NCBI GenBank assembly: GCA_049516595.1
Contig: JBEKSY010000010.1
Span: forward strand, 38,427 to 102,426
Direction of reading: 5' to 3'
Source of the DNA: JBEKHT01 sp049516595
Lineage (GTDB): Bacteria; Chloroflexota; Anaerolineae; Anaerolineales; RBG-16-64-43
DNA: 64,000 bases
The notes beneath the pieces were generated by a model. That model had not been told where the DNA came from. It did no database searches and saw only the letters and a list, made by a program, of their open reading frames with translations. Below, one piece after another: positions 9,301 through 17,489 of the stretch (positions are counted from its first letter, which is position 1; every line of letters starts with the position of its first letter). Both the position numbers and the translations under genes were made by a program.

Positions 9301-10049
9301 GTCTCTCCAAATCCCTGTGGATAGCCGAAGGAGGAGAAGGGATAAAAGGCCTGGCCCTCTTTGCGGGACAAGAGCAGCGTGGCGGCCGCCGCACTGGGGA
9401 GGGCCTCCTGGAGAAGGCCGGGTAGGGTTTCTTGAAGTTGCGAGTAGGTGAGCGACTCGGACAGGGCACGAGTGACCTTTGAGAGACGCACCAGTTCGCT
9501 GGAGTACTTCTTCTCTGTTTCCAGGGCCTCCCGCCAGAACTTGCTGGCCAGAGCCACACCCCGGGTGGTCAGGATCCCGGTGGCCAGGTAGACCAGGGAG
9601 CGGGTGAGAAAGAGGGCCCAAACATAAAGGCTGGCCGAATTGGTCCCGCTGGCGGTCACGAGTGCATCCAGGGCGATCGCCGCCAGCGGAATGGGCCAGG
9701 CCGCGAGCATGTCGCTGGCGAGCGCAGCGTAGATGATGGCCAGCGGATAGAAAAGCCAGACCGACTCAAAGATCGGGCGAATGGAAGAATCCAGGACCGC
9801 GACCAGGACCAGGTTGCCCAGCACGATGCTGTGCATCGCCCAGGGGGATTTGCGGCGCGGTGAAAGTAGCCAGGAAATCGAGAGAGCCCCGTACGCCAAG
9901 AGCCCCGCGAGCAGGAACAACTCCCGCTGGCGGATCAAGGGGCTGAGGGGAAGGAGCCAAAGGAATACCGCGGTGTCGGCGGTGAGGAGCAACAGGCCGA
10001 GGAGGTAAAGGATCGGGAAGCCGCGAAGCCGTTCGCGGTAGGTCGCCAT
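6333..10049 (-). CDS. Membrane histidine kinase with four GAF domains and a PAS domain
   Basis: This 1238-residue protein is a sensor kinase. Residues about 10-170 form roughly six membrane helices. Then come four GAF or GAF-like modules (about 190-345, 360-530, 545-710, 725-885), a PAS domain with a PAC tail (about 890-1010), a dimerisation domain with the phospho-acceptor His in GLAHEINNALSTL (about 1025), and an ATPase domain with the N-box NAVEA, DTGPGV and GLGFGLAI. The kinase signature LAHEINN is of the NtrB-like class. No response regulator is adjacent, so it is an orphan. A good promoter lies just upstream. The input ligands cannot be read from the sequence; the GAF domains may bind small molecules or chromophores, but no clear bilin Cys was seen. 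Confidence 0.9.
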   Translation of the reverse strand: MATYRERLRGFPILYLLGLLLLTADTAVFLWLLPLSPLIRQRELFLLAGLLAYGALSISWLLSPRRKSPWAMHSIVLGNLVLVAVLDSSIRPIFESVWLFYPLAIIYAALASDMLAAWPIPLAAIALDALVTASGTNSASLYVWALFLTRSLVYLATGILTTRGVALASKFWREALETEKKYSSELVRLSKVTRALSESLTYSQLQETLPGLLQEALPSAAAATLLLSRKEGQAFYPFSSFGYPQGFGETRFDPSQGLLEEVLRENQPKLLQVQQIHARMTARASPSTTMLSALWGASANPQSLALVPVQVDRQVRGLMVALSEWPQLLTAQHLSWLNTLASHLGIILEHLELTEISQEMARQREVLLSIGHAAASANDLEEVYTALYEGAQKLMPVDSFVVALFSEEAPRATLAYVMDQGQRSPPITVEANVGLIGQMRKLRRPFLVDDLEAPGEFTPRFYGGVERVRSALCAPLRLGDRLIGSLSAQSLRSRAYRSEDLPLLTALAESGGVHIEHIRHLQLERLRARQFEGLAHDLLHLLMQGPVPATESGRRLLLQQMTHMLRDYLQAEFALTLSSDEETRQFEVAALDTGEEMPAQVSPGDRIPFEKVPALAEVARRGPATVLSPDQHPDWALPLGLPPALLEAVGQIVALPIVSPSRVWGLFVFGEGRSQQAKDAPRDQLHLVEMIVRQIALTLDQQHEAQTASQRLAALTRLYELELSLTAASDPARVLELTLDVAIEALWANGGGIALWDETDKTLRSVIDRNVAASIVEAPFRPDGMAMTTFRSGRARYFRDLQLEQGVHPLVVQSGIRACAHLPLRTDGPPFGLLILDFLHPRDFPEQDQRLLEMFSARAALAYDKARLLGAIQEAHARFERTFQHVPGAIYRGEINKGVIFVSQGIRDIAGFSPDEWVENPQLWAERLHPEDRERVRASFETAFAQGKDWSEEYRLLDREGKPRWIRDVARLAHEPDGSVRYYDGVMTDITARRQLEERLLRSARLESATALGMGLAHEINNALSTLSLHSYLLSRRTAPENEEVTHHLQVIEQTVQHTANLIQHFRELAQPSGSPLGPVAIPALVEETLTQFGENLRRQGIQVDLALDPDLPRVRGDQAGLSEAFSAILKNAVEAMPSGGVLKVGAGRFSLRREGSEVSAIQVEITDTGPGVSAQDLPRLFEPGFTTKVVTGTVRGLGFGLAIAQQVVMAHGGEIEVQSQVGQGTTVKVNLPTEGAA

Positions 10050-10075
10050 CTGGATTGGGCCTCGAAGCGGATGTC

Positions 10076-10104
10076 ATTATAGTCAGGGCGGGGAGGCCTG
10101 CCAA
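10076..10104 (-). promoter_or_regulatory. Sigma-70-type promoter of the multi-GAF kinase
   Basis: On the minus strand TTGGCA (10104-10099) and TATAAT (10081-10076) are separated by 17 bp. The kinase start codon is 26 bases downstream. Confidence 0.7.
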
Positions 10105-10132
10105 AGGTGCCTTGCACAGGAGCGGTCACTTG

Positions 10133-10162
10133 TTGCTCAAGCGGGGAGAGAAAGGGTATATT
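10133..10162 (+). promoter_or_regulatory. Probable promoter of alr
   Basis: TTGCTC and TATATT are separated by 18 bp, 35 bases before the alr start. The -35 is weak. It diverges from the kinase promoter 30 bp away. Confidence 0.45.
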
Positions 10163-10197
10163 CCTTACCCAAAGGGCACCCTGCGAGGGGAGTGGAG

Positions 10198-11322
10198 ATG
10201 AGACCACCGGCGGCACCCACCTGGGTCGAAGTGGACCTTGCGGCCATTCGGGACAACGTCCGGGAGCTGATCCGGATCGCCGACCGGCCGCTCATGGCTG
10301 TGGTGAAAGCGAATGGATATGGCCACGGTGCTGTCGCCGTGGCGCGCGCCGCCTTGCAGGCGGGGGCTACCTGGCTGGGAGTGGCACGCTCCTCAGAAGG
10401 GGTGGAACTGCGCCAGGCGGGAGTCCGTGCCCCCATCCTGGTCCTGGGGGCGACCACCCCCGCCGAGGCGGAGGCCGCAATCTCCAGCGAGCTTTCCTTG
10501 GCTCTGTATGATCGCGGCGTGGGAGAGGCTTATGCTCGCCGGGCCGCCGCGCTCGGTCGAAGGGTCTCGGTCCACATCAAGGTGGACTCGGGGATGGGTC
10601 GGCTGGGAGTCCTGCCCCAAGAGACGGCCGCTTTCGGGAGGTGGGCGAGGGAGATCCCCGAGCTGTCCATCGAGGGGGTGTTCACCCACTTCGCGCGCGC
10701 CGATGAGCGCGAAGTGGCCCCTACCCTTGCCCAGATCGCACGCTTCCAAGAGGCGCTGGAGGCCCTGCGTGACTCCGGGGTCCGACCCCGCTGGACCCAT
10801 GCCGCCAATTCGGCGGCTGCCTTGAGGATACCCGAGGCCCGGTTCGATCTATGCCGGGCGGGAATTGCCATTTACGGGCTGAGCCCCTCAAAGCACTTTC
10901 CTTTGCCCAAGAGCTTCCGCCCGGCCTTGGCTTGGAAGGCCTGCCTGGCCTCGAGCAAGGATCTTCCCCCGGGCTGGGGGGTCAGTTATGGCGGCGAGTA
11001 CGTCACCCCGACCGTCGAGAGAATCGGGGTCATCCCGGTCGGATACGCCGATGGTTGGCGCAGGTCGGGGCCAAACCAGGTCCTCCTGGAGGGCCGAAGA
11101 CTCGACGTCATCGGTCGGGTGTGCATGGACTACTGCATGGTCCGCTTGCCTGCGGGCGGTGCGATCGGTGAAGAGGTGGTCTTAGTGGGGAGCCAGGAGG
11201 GCGAGCGCATCAGCGCGGAGGAGGTGGCCTTGCGCTGGGGCACGATCAATTATGAGGTGGTGGCGGGGATCGCGGCCCGAGTCCCCCGCCTGTACATCAA
11301 CGCGGATCCAGCCTCCTCCTAG
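10198..11322 (+). CDS. alr: Alanine racemase
   Basis: This 374-residue PLP enzyme interconverts L- and D-alanine for peptidoglycan synthesis in the cytoplasm. The PLP lysine is in VVKANGYGHG (about residue 38). The second catalytic residue, a Tyr, is expected in GVSYGGEY (about 265), and the substrate-site block containing CMDYCM is at about 309. The N-terminal TIM barrel and C-terminal beta domain are both complete. The ATG at 10198 is preferred over an in-frame GTG at 10192, because GAGGGG at 10185-10190 sits 7 bases before the ATG but only one base before the GTG. The gene stands alone; the D-alanine it makes links in function to the wall cluster at the start of the window. Confidence 0.93.
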   Translation: MRPPAAPTWVEVDLAAIRDNVRELIRIADRPLMAVVKANGYGHGAVAVARAALQAGATWLGVARSSEGVELRQAGVRAPILVLGATTPAEAEAAISSELSLALYDRGVGEAYARRAAALGRRVSVHIKVDSGMGRLGVLPQETAAFGRWAREIPELSIEGVFTHFARADEREVAPTLAQIARFQEALEALRDSGVRPRWTHAANSAAALRIPEARFDLCRAGIAIYGLSPSKHFPLPKSFRPALAWKACLASSKDLPPGWGVSYGGEYVTPTVERIGVIPVGYADGWRRSGPNQVLLEGRRLDVIGRVCMDYCMVRLPAGGAIGEEVVLVGSQEGERISAEEVALRWGTINYEVVAGIAARVPRLYINADPASS

Positions 11323-11521
11323 GGCAGGTTCCCGCCGTTCACCTGTCCGCCCGTGTCGATCACCCGGGGGGACTCGGGGCGGCGGCTTGGGGAGTCCTTG
11401 AGACCTAAGCCCGACTCGCCCTTGGGAAGATTCCTCGGCCTGCAGTCAGTCCCCGGCGCGAATGGAACGGAATGGCTCATTGCCCTAATTGCATCCAGGC
11501 CCGGCGGCGCGCCGAGGAAAC

Positions 11522-11600
11522 AGAAGGGCGGGCGGTTTCAAACGAGGGGAGCCCGCCTTCAGAGATACGCGGCCCCACCTGCAATCCTTGAGGTGGGGCC
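11522..11600. repeat. Two adjacent hairpin-forming inverted repeats
   Basis: The first pairs GAAGGGCGGGC (from about 11522) with GCCCGCCTTC (ending about 11560), with one bulge. The second is a perfect 10-bp repeat, GGCCCCACCT (11571-11580) and AGGTGGGGCC (11591-11600), with a 10-base loop. They stand between alr and a transposase remnant and could be a terminator for alr or the remains of a mobile element end. No T-run follows. Confidence 0.5.
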
Positions 11601-11642
11601 GGTGCCTGAAAAGCGGGGGGAAGGACAAGAACTAAACCATCC

Positions 11643-11837
11643 CAGGCGACCCTGGTCTACCATCCTCAATCCAATGGCCGCGACGAGCGCTTTCATCGCA
11701 CCTTTCGCGAAGAGGCCCCGATCGAGCCGGACCACACTCTCTACCAAGTGCAGGAGTTGATCGCCGGGTACCGGCGCTACTACAACGATTGGCGACCGCA
11801 CACCGCGCTCCACTATCTGCGCCCGGTCGACTCTTAG
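11643..11837 (+). pseudogene. Transposase (IS3-like integrase core) C-terminal remnant
   Basis: The frame from 11643 reads through about 64 codons to a TAG at 11835-11837. It matches the end of the DDE integrase core found in IS3-family transposases: YHPQSNGRDERFHRTFREE, where the Glu after GRD sits at the third catalytic position, followed by YRRYYNDWRPHTALHYLRP, the usual tail. Nothing upstream in any frame supplies the first two catalytic Asp residues, so the 5' part is gone. No matching inverted terminal repeats or target duplication were found. It shows that the region between alr and the glycosyltransferase genes has taken an insertion in the past. Confidence 0.8.
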
Positions 11838-12222
11838 CGTGGAGATCCCAAATCTCGCCTAGCCGATAGGCAAGCCAAGCTCTGCCGGGCGGCCGAGGCG
11901 AGAAGGTTGTACTGGAGTTCATGCGGTGGTCCAAGTCGGCCAAAGAGTCACTTAATTTCCGGGCCCTTTCGTATCCATGCGTTCTGGGCAATACAAAAGG
12001 AACTCGGCATGTCCCATACTCGAGCTTTCCAGCTGGCGCCGGAACAGTCCCTGCGGCGATCATCGTCCATCACCCGCGGGCGAAGTACTACACCGTGGGC
12101 GAGAGCCGCGTGGAACAATTAGCGAAATAGTCTGTCAACCCGGCAGGGAAGTGTTTTACAATTCTTTGTTACACTGTGGCGGTTCCGCGCCACGATAAGC
12201 GTACCCGGTCTTTCGAAAAAGC
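11838..12222. other. Gap: no gene recognised
   Basis: This is AT-richer sequence between the transposase remnant and the first glycosyltransferase gene. A TACAAT sequence near 12158 may be a -10 element for that gene, with a poor -35. No coding motif was seen. Confidence 0.5.
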
Positions 12223-14208
12223 ATGAAACCATCGATTAGTAAACCGATCAAGCGGCACCTGCCAATTTCTATTTTGATCCTTTTGAATCTCCTCATCGGG
12301 ATCATGGTCGTCCGGGATTATGGAGAAAGCTGGGATGAAGCCGGCATCTACGCTTATGCAAAAGAATCCATTCGAGCATACTTCAATCTCTTAGAAAACG
12401 GCACACTGCCCCACTATTTGAACGTTGCCACAAACGCCGTCAATTATGGCCCTGCCTATGCAATGATCACCACCTTATTGGCAAGCGGGCTGCATGCGAT
12501 CATCCCAGCCTGGTCCCTGATCGATGGCTGGCATTTTGGCGAGTTTATTGCTTTTCAAATCAGCATCTTGAGCCTCTATTTCTTATCAAGAAAATGGATG
12601 GGAGGCTGGGCTGCATTTGGAACTGTCCTGATCTATTCCACCCAGCCGGTCATCTGGGGCCACGCTTTCATAAATCCAAAAGACATTCCCTTTCTCGCAT
12701 TTTTTCTTGCCAGCGTGACAGCGGGCATTTACATGGTCGATGCCTTGCCCGCCTCCCTCGACCAAGACGCCCGCCAACTATTTGAAGGAGGATCGGGCCT
12801 GCGATTGCGGGATGAATGGGAACATCTCCCCTCTTCAATAAAGAAAATCACTATTGCATATAGTGTCATCTATCTGGTTTCCTTTTGTTTCATAGCCACG
12901 GGTACCTCAAGCAGATTGGTCAAGGCCGTTATTACCTATCTTTACAATGTGGATAAAGCCAGCATGTTGGGTTCCTGGTTTTCCCGGCTCGCCCAAAATG
13001 CAGCCCACTTGCCGGTAGGTAATTACATCCACAAAGCACAAGCCAGCCTCCTTCGTTGGGAAGTGATCTATCTCATAGCTGGTTTCGTAATTGGCCTTCT
13101 GGTTTTTGGCTGGATCTTCTCGCGGTATTCTAGGAAATTGGTGGGCCCGGGCGGAATCCCATCCCGCAAATCTCCATTACGCCTCTTCATAAACCCCATG
13201 GTGCTCGCCGCCGGATGTGTGTTGGGTTTCACCACTTCAATCCGAGTCGCCGGCCCCTATGCCGGCATGATTGTACTGGTCTATGCGTTCTACAAATCTT
13301 GGAGGAAAGCAATTCTTCTCCTCATCCCATACACTTCCATTGCGCTCCTGACCTCCTATCTCACATGGCCTTATCTCTGGGGCGATGCGGTTAATCGCTT
13401 GATCGCGAGTGTTACCTTGATGTCCCATTACCCGTGGACGGGATTGTCGGTCTTATTCCAGGGACGGCTCTTTCCCCCAAGCAACTTGCCGGTATACTTT
13501 TTGCCATATCTGATGTCGATTCAGCTTACTGAAGTAGTCCCCATCCTATTTCTCTTCGGATTGGTGCTTTCGGCATGGAATCTAATCAAGGGCCGCCAGG
13601 TGGAACCCTTCTCGATCACAATCCTATGGTTCATCCTCCCTTTGGTTGGCATCATTGTCGATAAGAGCACGCTCTATGACAACTTCCGGCAGGAATTGTT
13701 TTTGTTGCCTCCGGTTTTTATAACCGCCGGAATAGCATTAGAGGTTTTGTTTTCCAAAGTAAGAAAGGGATTTTTCAAGGTTTTGATATTGGTGGGGGTG
13801 ATTCTTCCGGGGATTTATGCCGATATTCAGCTTCACCCCTACCAGTATATTTACTACAACAGTTTTGTGGGAGGCGAGGCGGGGGCATTTGGCAACTTCC
13901 AATTTGACTACTGGGCCACTTCATATCGTGAGGCGGCCCAATACATCAACCAGGTCGCGCCGGCCGACGCAACAGTTGTCGTGTCTGGCTCTCTTCCCGT
14001 CTTTCAGGATTACGCCCGGCCGGATTTGAATCTATTGTCACTCTCCGATCTTAAACCAGACATCCATTACGATTTCATCGTACTCAGTGGTCAAGGTAAG
14101 AATACGGCCATTTGTCGTTCGATCAGCCCGGCAAAGACCATCGCGCGGGAGGGGGCAGTTCTGACCGTGATCAAGGCCCCTCCTTTATCGGTCGCCGGAT
14201 GCCCTTAG
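12223..14208 (+). CDS. GT39/ArnT-like membrane glycosyltransferase, lower GC
   Basis: This 661-residue polytopic membrane protein has about 12 helices. Near the N-terminus it carries DYGESWDEA (about residues 32-40), the acidic loop after the first helix that is typical of GT39/PMT-type enzymes using a polyprenyl-phosphate sugar donor. A second family-like block, HAFINPKDIPF, is at about residue 147. It probably moves a sugar onto a lipid, glycan or protein outside the membrane; the substrate is unknown. The codon usage is clearly more AT-rich than that of its neighbours, and it lies next to a transposase remnant, so horizontal acquisition is likely. The ATG lacks a clear ribosome binding site. 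Confidence 0.75.
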   Translation: MKPSISKPIKRHLPISILILLNLLIGIMVVRDYGESWDEAGIYAYAKESIRAYFNLLENGTLPHYLNVATNAVNYGPAYAMITTLLASGLHAIIPAWSLIDGWHFGEFIAFQISILSLYFLSRKWMGGWAAFGTVLIYSTQPVIWGHAFINPKDIPFLAFFLASVTAGIYMVDALPASLDQDARQLFEGGSGLRLRDEWEHLPSSIKKITIAYSVIYLVSFCFIATGTSSRLVKAVITYLYNVDKASMLGSWFSRLAQNAAHLPVGNYIHKAQASLLRWEVIYLIAGFVIGLLVFGWIFSRYSRKLVGPGGIPSRKSPLRLFINPMVLAAGCVLGFTTSIRVAGPYAGMIVLVYAFYKSWRKAILLLIPYTSIALLTSYLTWPYLWGDAVNRLIASVTLMSHYPWTGLSVLFQGRLFPPSNLPVYFLPYLMSIQLTEVVPILFLFGLVLSAWNLIKGRQVEPFSITILWFILPLVGIIVDKSTLYDNFRQELFLLPPVFITAGIALEVLFSKVRKGFFKVLILVGVILPGIYADIQLHPYQYIYYNSFVGGEAGAFGNFQFDYWATSYREAAQYINQVAPADATVVVSGSLPVFQDYARPDLNLLSLSDLKPDIHYDFIVLSGQGKNTAICRSISPAKTIAREGAVLTVIKAPPLSVAGCP

Positions 14209-14532
14209 TCATTTTCAAGACTGCGCTTGTCGGTGGATGAAACCAAGGGGGGATAATCCACGCTAATTGCGGTTCCGGTCCCATAAGGGGCTGCTGCGTG
14301 GCTGGGCACGAGCCGGCCGACGAGTGCCGGCGGCAATCAGCGCAAGGCGGGGCCCATCCGAGGCCGTAGGGCCTGGGTTGTGGTCCAAGGGGTTCCTCTT
14401 AGAACGCGGGACACTTCGCCCCTGGCTGCCCGAAGCCCCTCTTTCCAATTCTTGTGGAAAAGGTCGTCCCCTTGCGTGTGGTTCAGCAACAGCCGCGTCG
14501 CAAGCCTGGAGCCAATGGGTTAGGAGGAGAGG
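14209..14532. other. Gap: no gene recognised
   Basis: This spacer lies between the two glycosyltransferase genes. Composition returns to high GC here. No motif, RNA gene or terminator was recognised; the last bases hold the strong ribosome binding site of the next gene. Confidence 0.5.
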
Positions 14533-16101
14533 ATGCGAAGACTCGTCATGGCGGTCCCGCTGGTCGCCTGCCTCGGGACGATGATCGGCACAGGAATCCT
14601 TTCCCTTGACTTTGGGCCATACTGGGACGACCACGAGAACTTCCAGGCCGTCAAGTATTCGCTTGAAAACGCAACCTTGCTCCCCAACTTCTACGATTAT
14701 CCCTCCGTTCCATACTGGCTTAACCTCAGCGCGACCTTGCCCGACCTGATGCAGGCCATCCGGGCGGGTTATCACAAACCCGGCCAGATAAAAGCCTATC
14801 TCATCCAGGCCTTAGAAGGCGGCCAGGCTCATGACCTGAACACGCGAGGCTTGTTCCTGGTCATATCCTCCTTGGTCGTTGTGTGGGTCTACTTGTTCCT
14901 CTGGGAAATCGGTGGCAGCTGGATTCAAGCCTTGGTCGGTGCGTTGATCGTGGGTCTCTCGTGGGAGGTGAATTACCAGATTCGCTGGGTGGCTCCCGAT
15001 GGAATCATGATGCAGTTCGCTGCCTTAACCCTGCTGTGTTGCGCCAAGGCATGGAAAGGGGCCTCCCAGCGCTGGCTCTATGCGGCCGCGGTTGCGGCCG
15101 GTCTGACTTTCGGGTCAAAGTACCCCGGTGGGCTGATCATTGTCCCGGTGCTGATCACGGCATACTGGGTTCGAGGAGGGCAGAATGGGAATCGGAAGGT
15201 GGTGGCAAGTTGGGCGAAGTTGCTCGCCGCCTTTGGCCTGACCTACCTGATTGCCACCCCGGGCACGATCCTTCAGCCTCTGGCCTTCGCCGGGGGGATT
15301 ACGCATGACCTCGTCCATTACGCGACCGGGCAACAGAATTACACGGTCTCCCGAGGCTGGCAGCATCTCCTATTGCTGGGGACCTATCTCTCGACCGTCA
15401 TGCTGTCCAGATTTCCGGCCGAAGCGGGCGGGCTATTCGCACTATGCGCTTTTGGCACCTATGAGGTGTTTCGAAGGTCGCGGCCGCTGGGGACGATCCT
15501 CGTGTCTTTCCCCCTGGTTTATGCGGCCTACTTTGTCACCCAGGGAGTGATGATCGTGCGCAACTACTTGGTCTTGGCTCCCTTTCTTGCCGTGCTCGCG
15601 GCAGAAGGCGTAGCCTTCTTCTGGCGGCTTGCGAAGAGTTGGCCTTGGAAAACCGTTGTGGGCGCGAGTGTGGGGGTTGCTCTGGCGATCAACGCGGCCT
15701 GGCTGGGGTATTCTTCGTGGACGGTTCACATGCGCAACAGCATGGAATTGCAGGATGACCGGGCGGCGGCGAACTACATGCGCCTTCACCGCGATGAGAC
15801 CTTTCTTGTTTCCGCCGAGGTACGAATGGAACTGATATCCACGGGGATCGGCCTGCCGGCCAACGTCACGCCCGATCCCGCTGACTCCTTTAGTTCCGTG
15901 CTGCTCTACATGCATGAGGATCCGAACTATAAGCTCTGGCCGGCGAATCACCCGGATACCATTCAAACATGGTTTGGCCCCTGGGAAGTGAATCTCAACT
16001 ACTACCCGTCCTGGCAGGGGCAAGACCGAATGGTGGTGATTAGAAAAGAGACGGCCAAGAGCCTGGGGATTATCCCCGAAATCACACGCCCCGGAGGCTA
16101 A
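14533..16101 (+). CDS. GT39-like membrane glycosyltransferase
   Basis: This 522-residue polytopic protein has about 10-11 membrane helices. The first extracytoplasmic loop has FGPYWDDHENF (about residues 31-41), the acidic motif corresponding to DYGESWDE in the upstream gene. A charged segment near IRWVAPDGIMMQ (about 154-165) follows, then a soluble C-terminal part of about 110 residues. It is probably a second extracytoplasmic sugar transferase using a lipid-linked donor. AGGAGG sits 5-6 bases before the ATG. Its base composition is closer to the genome average than that of the upstream gene, so the two may have different origins even though they are similar in type. Confidence 0.72.
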   Translation: MRRLVMAVPLVACLGTMIGTGILSLDFGPYWDDHENFQAVKYSLENATLLPNFYDYPSVPYWLNLSATLPDLMQAIRAGYHKPGQIKAYLIQALEGGQAHDLNTRGLFLVISSLVVVWVYLFLWEIGGSWIQALVGALIVGLSWEVNYQIRWVAPDGIMMQFAALTLLCCAKAWKGASQRWLYAAAVAAGLTFGSKYPGGLIIVPVLITAYWVRGGQNGNRKVVASWAKLLAAFGLTYLIATPGTILQPLAFAGGITHDLVHYATGQQNYTVSRGWQHLLLLGTYLSTVMLSRFPAEAGGLFALCAFGTYEVFRRSRPLGTILVSFPLVYAAYFVTQGVMIVRNYLVLAPFLAVLAAEGVAFFWRLAKSWPWKTVVGASVGVALAINAAWLGYSSWTVHMRNSMELQDDRAAANYMRLHRDETFLVSAEVRMELISTGIGLPANVTPDPADSFSSVLLYMHEDPNYKLWPANHPDTIQTWFGPWEVNLNYYPSWQGQDRMVVIRKETAKSLGIIPEITRPGG

Positions 16102-16413
16102 TACGCTCTCTTCCCGGGATACCACCGGTTGGCTTCCTTTTCTCTGCCAGCTAGAGAGAGCTCGATCCGGGTCCTCCGCAGAAGGATCGGGGCAGCCTCT
16201 TGCTCGGGGGTAAGGGCTGAGATCCAACCTCTCTATGACCCACTGCCATTGCCCCGGGGAATCAGGAAGTGTGATCCTCTGCTCGACCCATTGAGAATCA
16301 TCCCCTACACGAACGATCCCAACGGCGGTGTCGGTGCCACCCAGCCAGGATGCGGCCGCTGTCGGGAGCGGCAAATTCAACTTGCTCGAGGCGAAGGGCA
16401 GGGCCAGTTTCAT
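16098..16413 (-). pseudogene. Possible small frameshifted gene
   Basis: From an ATG at 16413 one minus-strand frame reads coding-like text (LPFASSKLNLPLPTAAASW, then QWVEQRITLPDSPGQWQWV). Around 16220 the coding-like character moves to another frame (LTPEQEAAPILLRRTRIEL) that stops at 16098. Joined by a single shift this gives about 105 residues with balanced composition. I do not recognise the family; the Trp-rich beta pattern is reminiscent of a beta-sandwich domain, but this is weak. It overlaps the end of the converging glycosyltransferase gene by four bases. It could be a decayed gene, a sequencing error, or chance. Confidence 0.3.
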
Positions 16414-17087
16414 CAACTCGGCCTTCCTGCGCGGCCGCTTGAGAGACCTTGAGGGAACGATCCTGGATGTGGTTGGAAGCGGCGGGATTCGTACCTTCTC
16501 GTCGACGCCCGCCCCTTCCCGTTTCCGTGTCCGGGAGCTGGCAGACCCCGGCTTCGCCCGCGCTAACCCAGAAGAGGGAAGAAGTATCTCTGGCAATCTC
16601 GGATCCAGCGAGGTGCCCGAGGTCAGGTTGGAAAATGCCTCGAAGTGCCTCGCCGAACCTCGGGGGAAGGCGAACGAGGTCTCATGAGATTCGCCTCGAA
16701 AACGGGCGCTCGAGGAGACGACGCTGAAAGAACTCGCATCGTGGCGGAAATGGGCCGCGACGTGCTCCGAGGGCGAGAGGGTGAAACCACGCATTTGCCA
16801 ATTGCGAGGATGGGGGCCTGACCCTGGGTAACTGAGCCGCGAGTTAGAGCCCCTGCCTGGCGGGTGCTGAGAATTCGTCCAGATCTCCCCGCAAGGGACT
16901 TATCTGGAATGGAGCCGGAAAACTCCCTGCAAGCAGTCTGCTCGGATGTGCGGAATGTACTAGCCGACCGCCGCGGACAAGGTAGCCGGAGAGATTCGTG
17001 CGCCGTTCCGCTGCCGACACCCCTCGCCAGCCGCAGCCCCACCCAAGAAGGAGCTTCCTGGAGCCGGTGACAGATCACGGCAGGGGC
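16414..17087. other. Gap: no gene recognised
   Basis: This is high-GC sequence with only unconvincing open frames on both strands. A partial palindrome (GGCGAA ... TTCGCC) occurs near 16671-16697. No RNA gene could be folded by eye. Confidence 0.5.
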
Positions 17088-17117
17088 TTGACATATAGAA
17101 CGGATGTTCTATATAAT
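17088..17117 (+). promoter_or_regulatory. Strong promoter with an embedded LexA-like operator
   Basis: TTGACA (17088-17093) and TATAAT (17112-17117) are both perfect and 18 bp apart. The spacer is filled by a perfect palindrome, TATAGAACGGATGTTCTATA (17094-17113), which overlaps the -10 by two bases. Its core GAAC-N4-GTTC is the consensus of the SOS box bound by LexA in Gram-positive bacteria. A repressor bound here would block RNA polymerase. The only gene downstream is the small LuxR-type regulator at 17169. Confidence 0.75.
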
Positions 17118-17168
17118 CAGCGCATTGCGCTCCAGAGGTTCCCCATCCTGGAGAGCAGAGGAGGGTGC

Positions 17169-17429
17169 ATGGCAGAAGTTTCGGCCCCGTTGGCCAGCCC
17201 CTTGCAGATAGAGCTGGATCCCGCGCCTGCGAGCGCTGGCAGGTTGACGACGCGGGAACAAGAAGTGCTGGGCCTGATCCTGGCCGGACAGTCGAATCGC
17301 CAGATCGCGGAACGGCTTTTCATCTCACCCGAGACGGTGAAAACCCATGTCCGCCACGTTCTGGCAAAGACCGGAGCCGCTCGCAAGGCCGAGCTTTGCG
17401 CCCTGCTCCAAGCTGAGACGGACCGGTGA
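17169..17429 (+). CDS. Single-domain LuxR-type (GerE) HTH regulator
   Basis: This 86-residue protein is almost entirely a LuxR C-terminal helix-turn-helix. LTTREQEVLGLILAGQSNRQ (about 26-45) and the recognition region FISPETVKTHVRHVLAKTG (about 51-69) match the family closely. No receiver, PAS or ligand domain precedes it, only about 25 low-complexity residues. The ATG at 17169 has GGAGGG upstream at a good distance. It is expressed from a near-consensus promoter with a LexA-like operator, so it may be switched on by DNA damage and then control further genes (inference). It is followed by converging lipoprotein genes and so is monocistronic. Confidence 0.85.
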   Translation: MAEVSAPLASPLQIELDPAPASAGRLTTREQEVLGLILAGQSNRQIAERLFISPETVKTHVRHVLAKTGAARKAELCALLQAETDR

Positions 17430-17489
17430 CGCGCAGGCCGCCTCCATCCCGGCCGTGCTGGGGACGAGCCCGAGATCCCGGCTCGCAAT

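Noticed and set aside
16470..16560. tRNA-like T-arm (GGTACGAATCCCGCCGC on the minus strand)
   Set aside because: No matching acceptor 5' half, D arm or anticodon stem could be built around it; probably chance or an unreadable relic.
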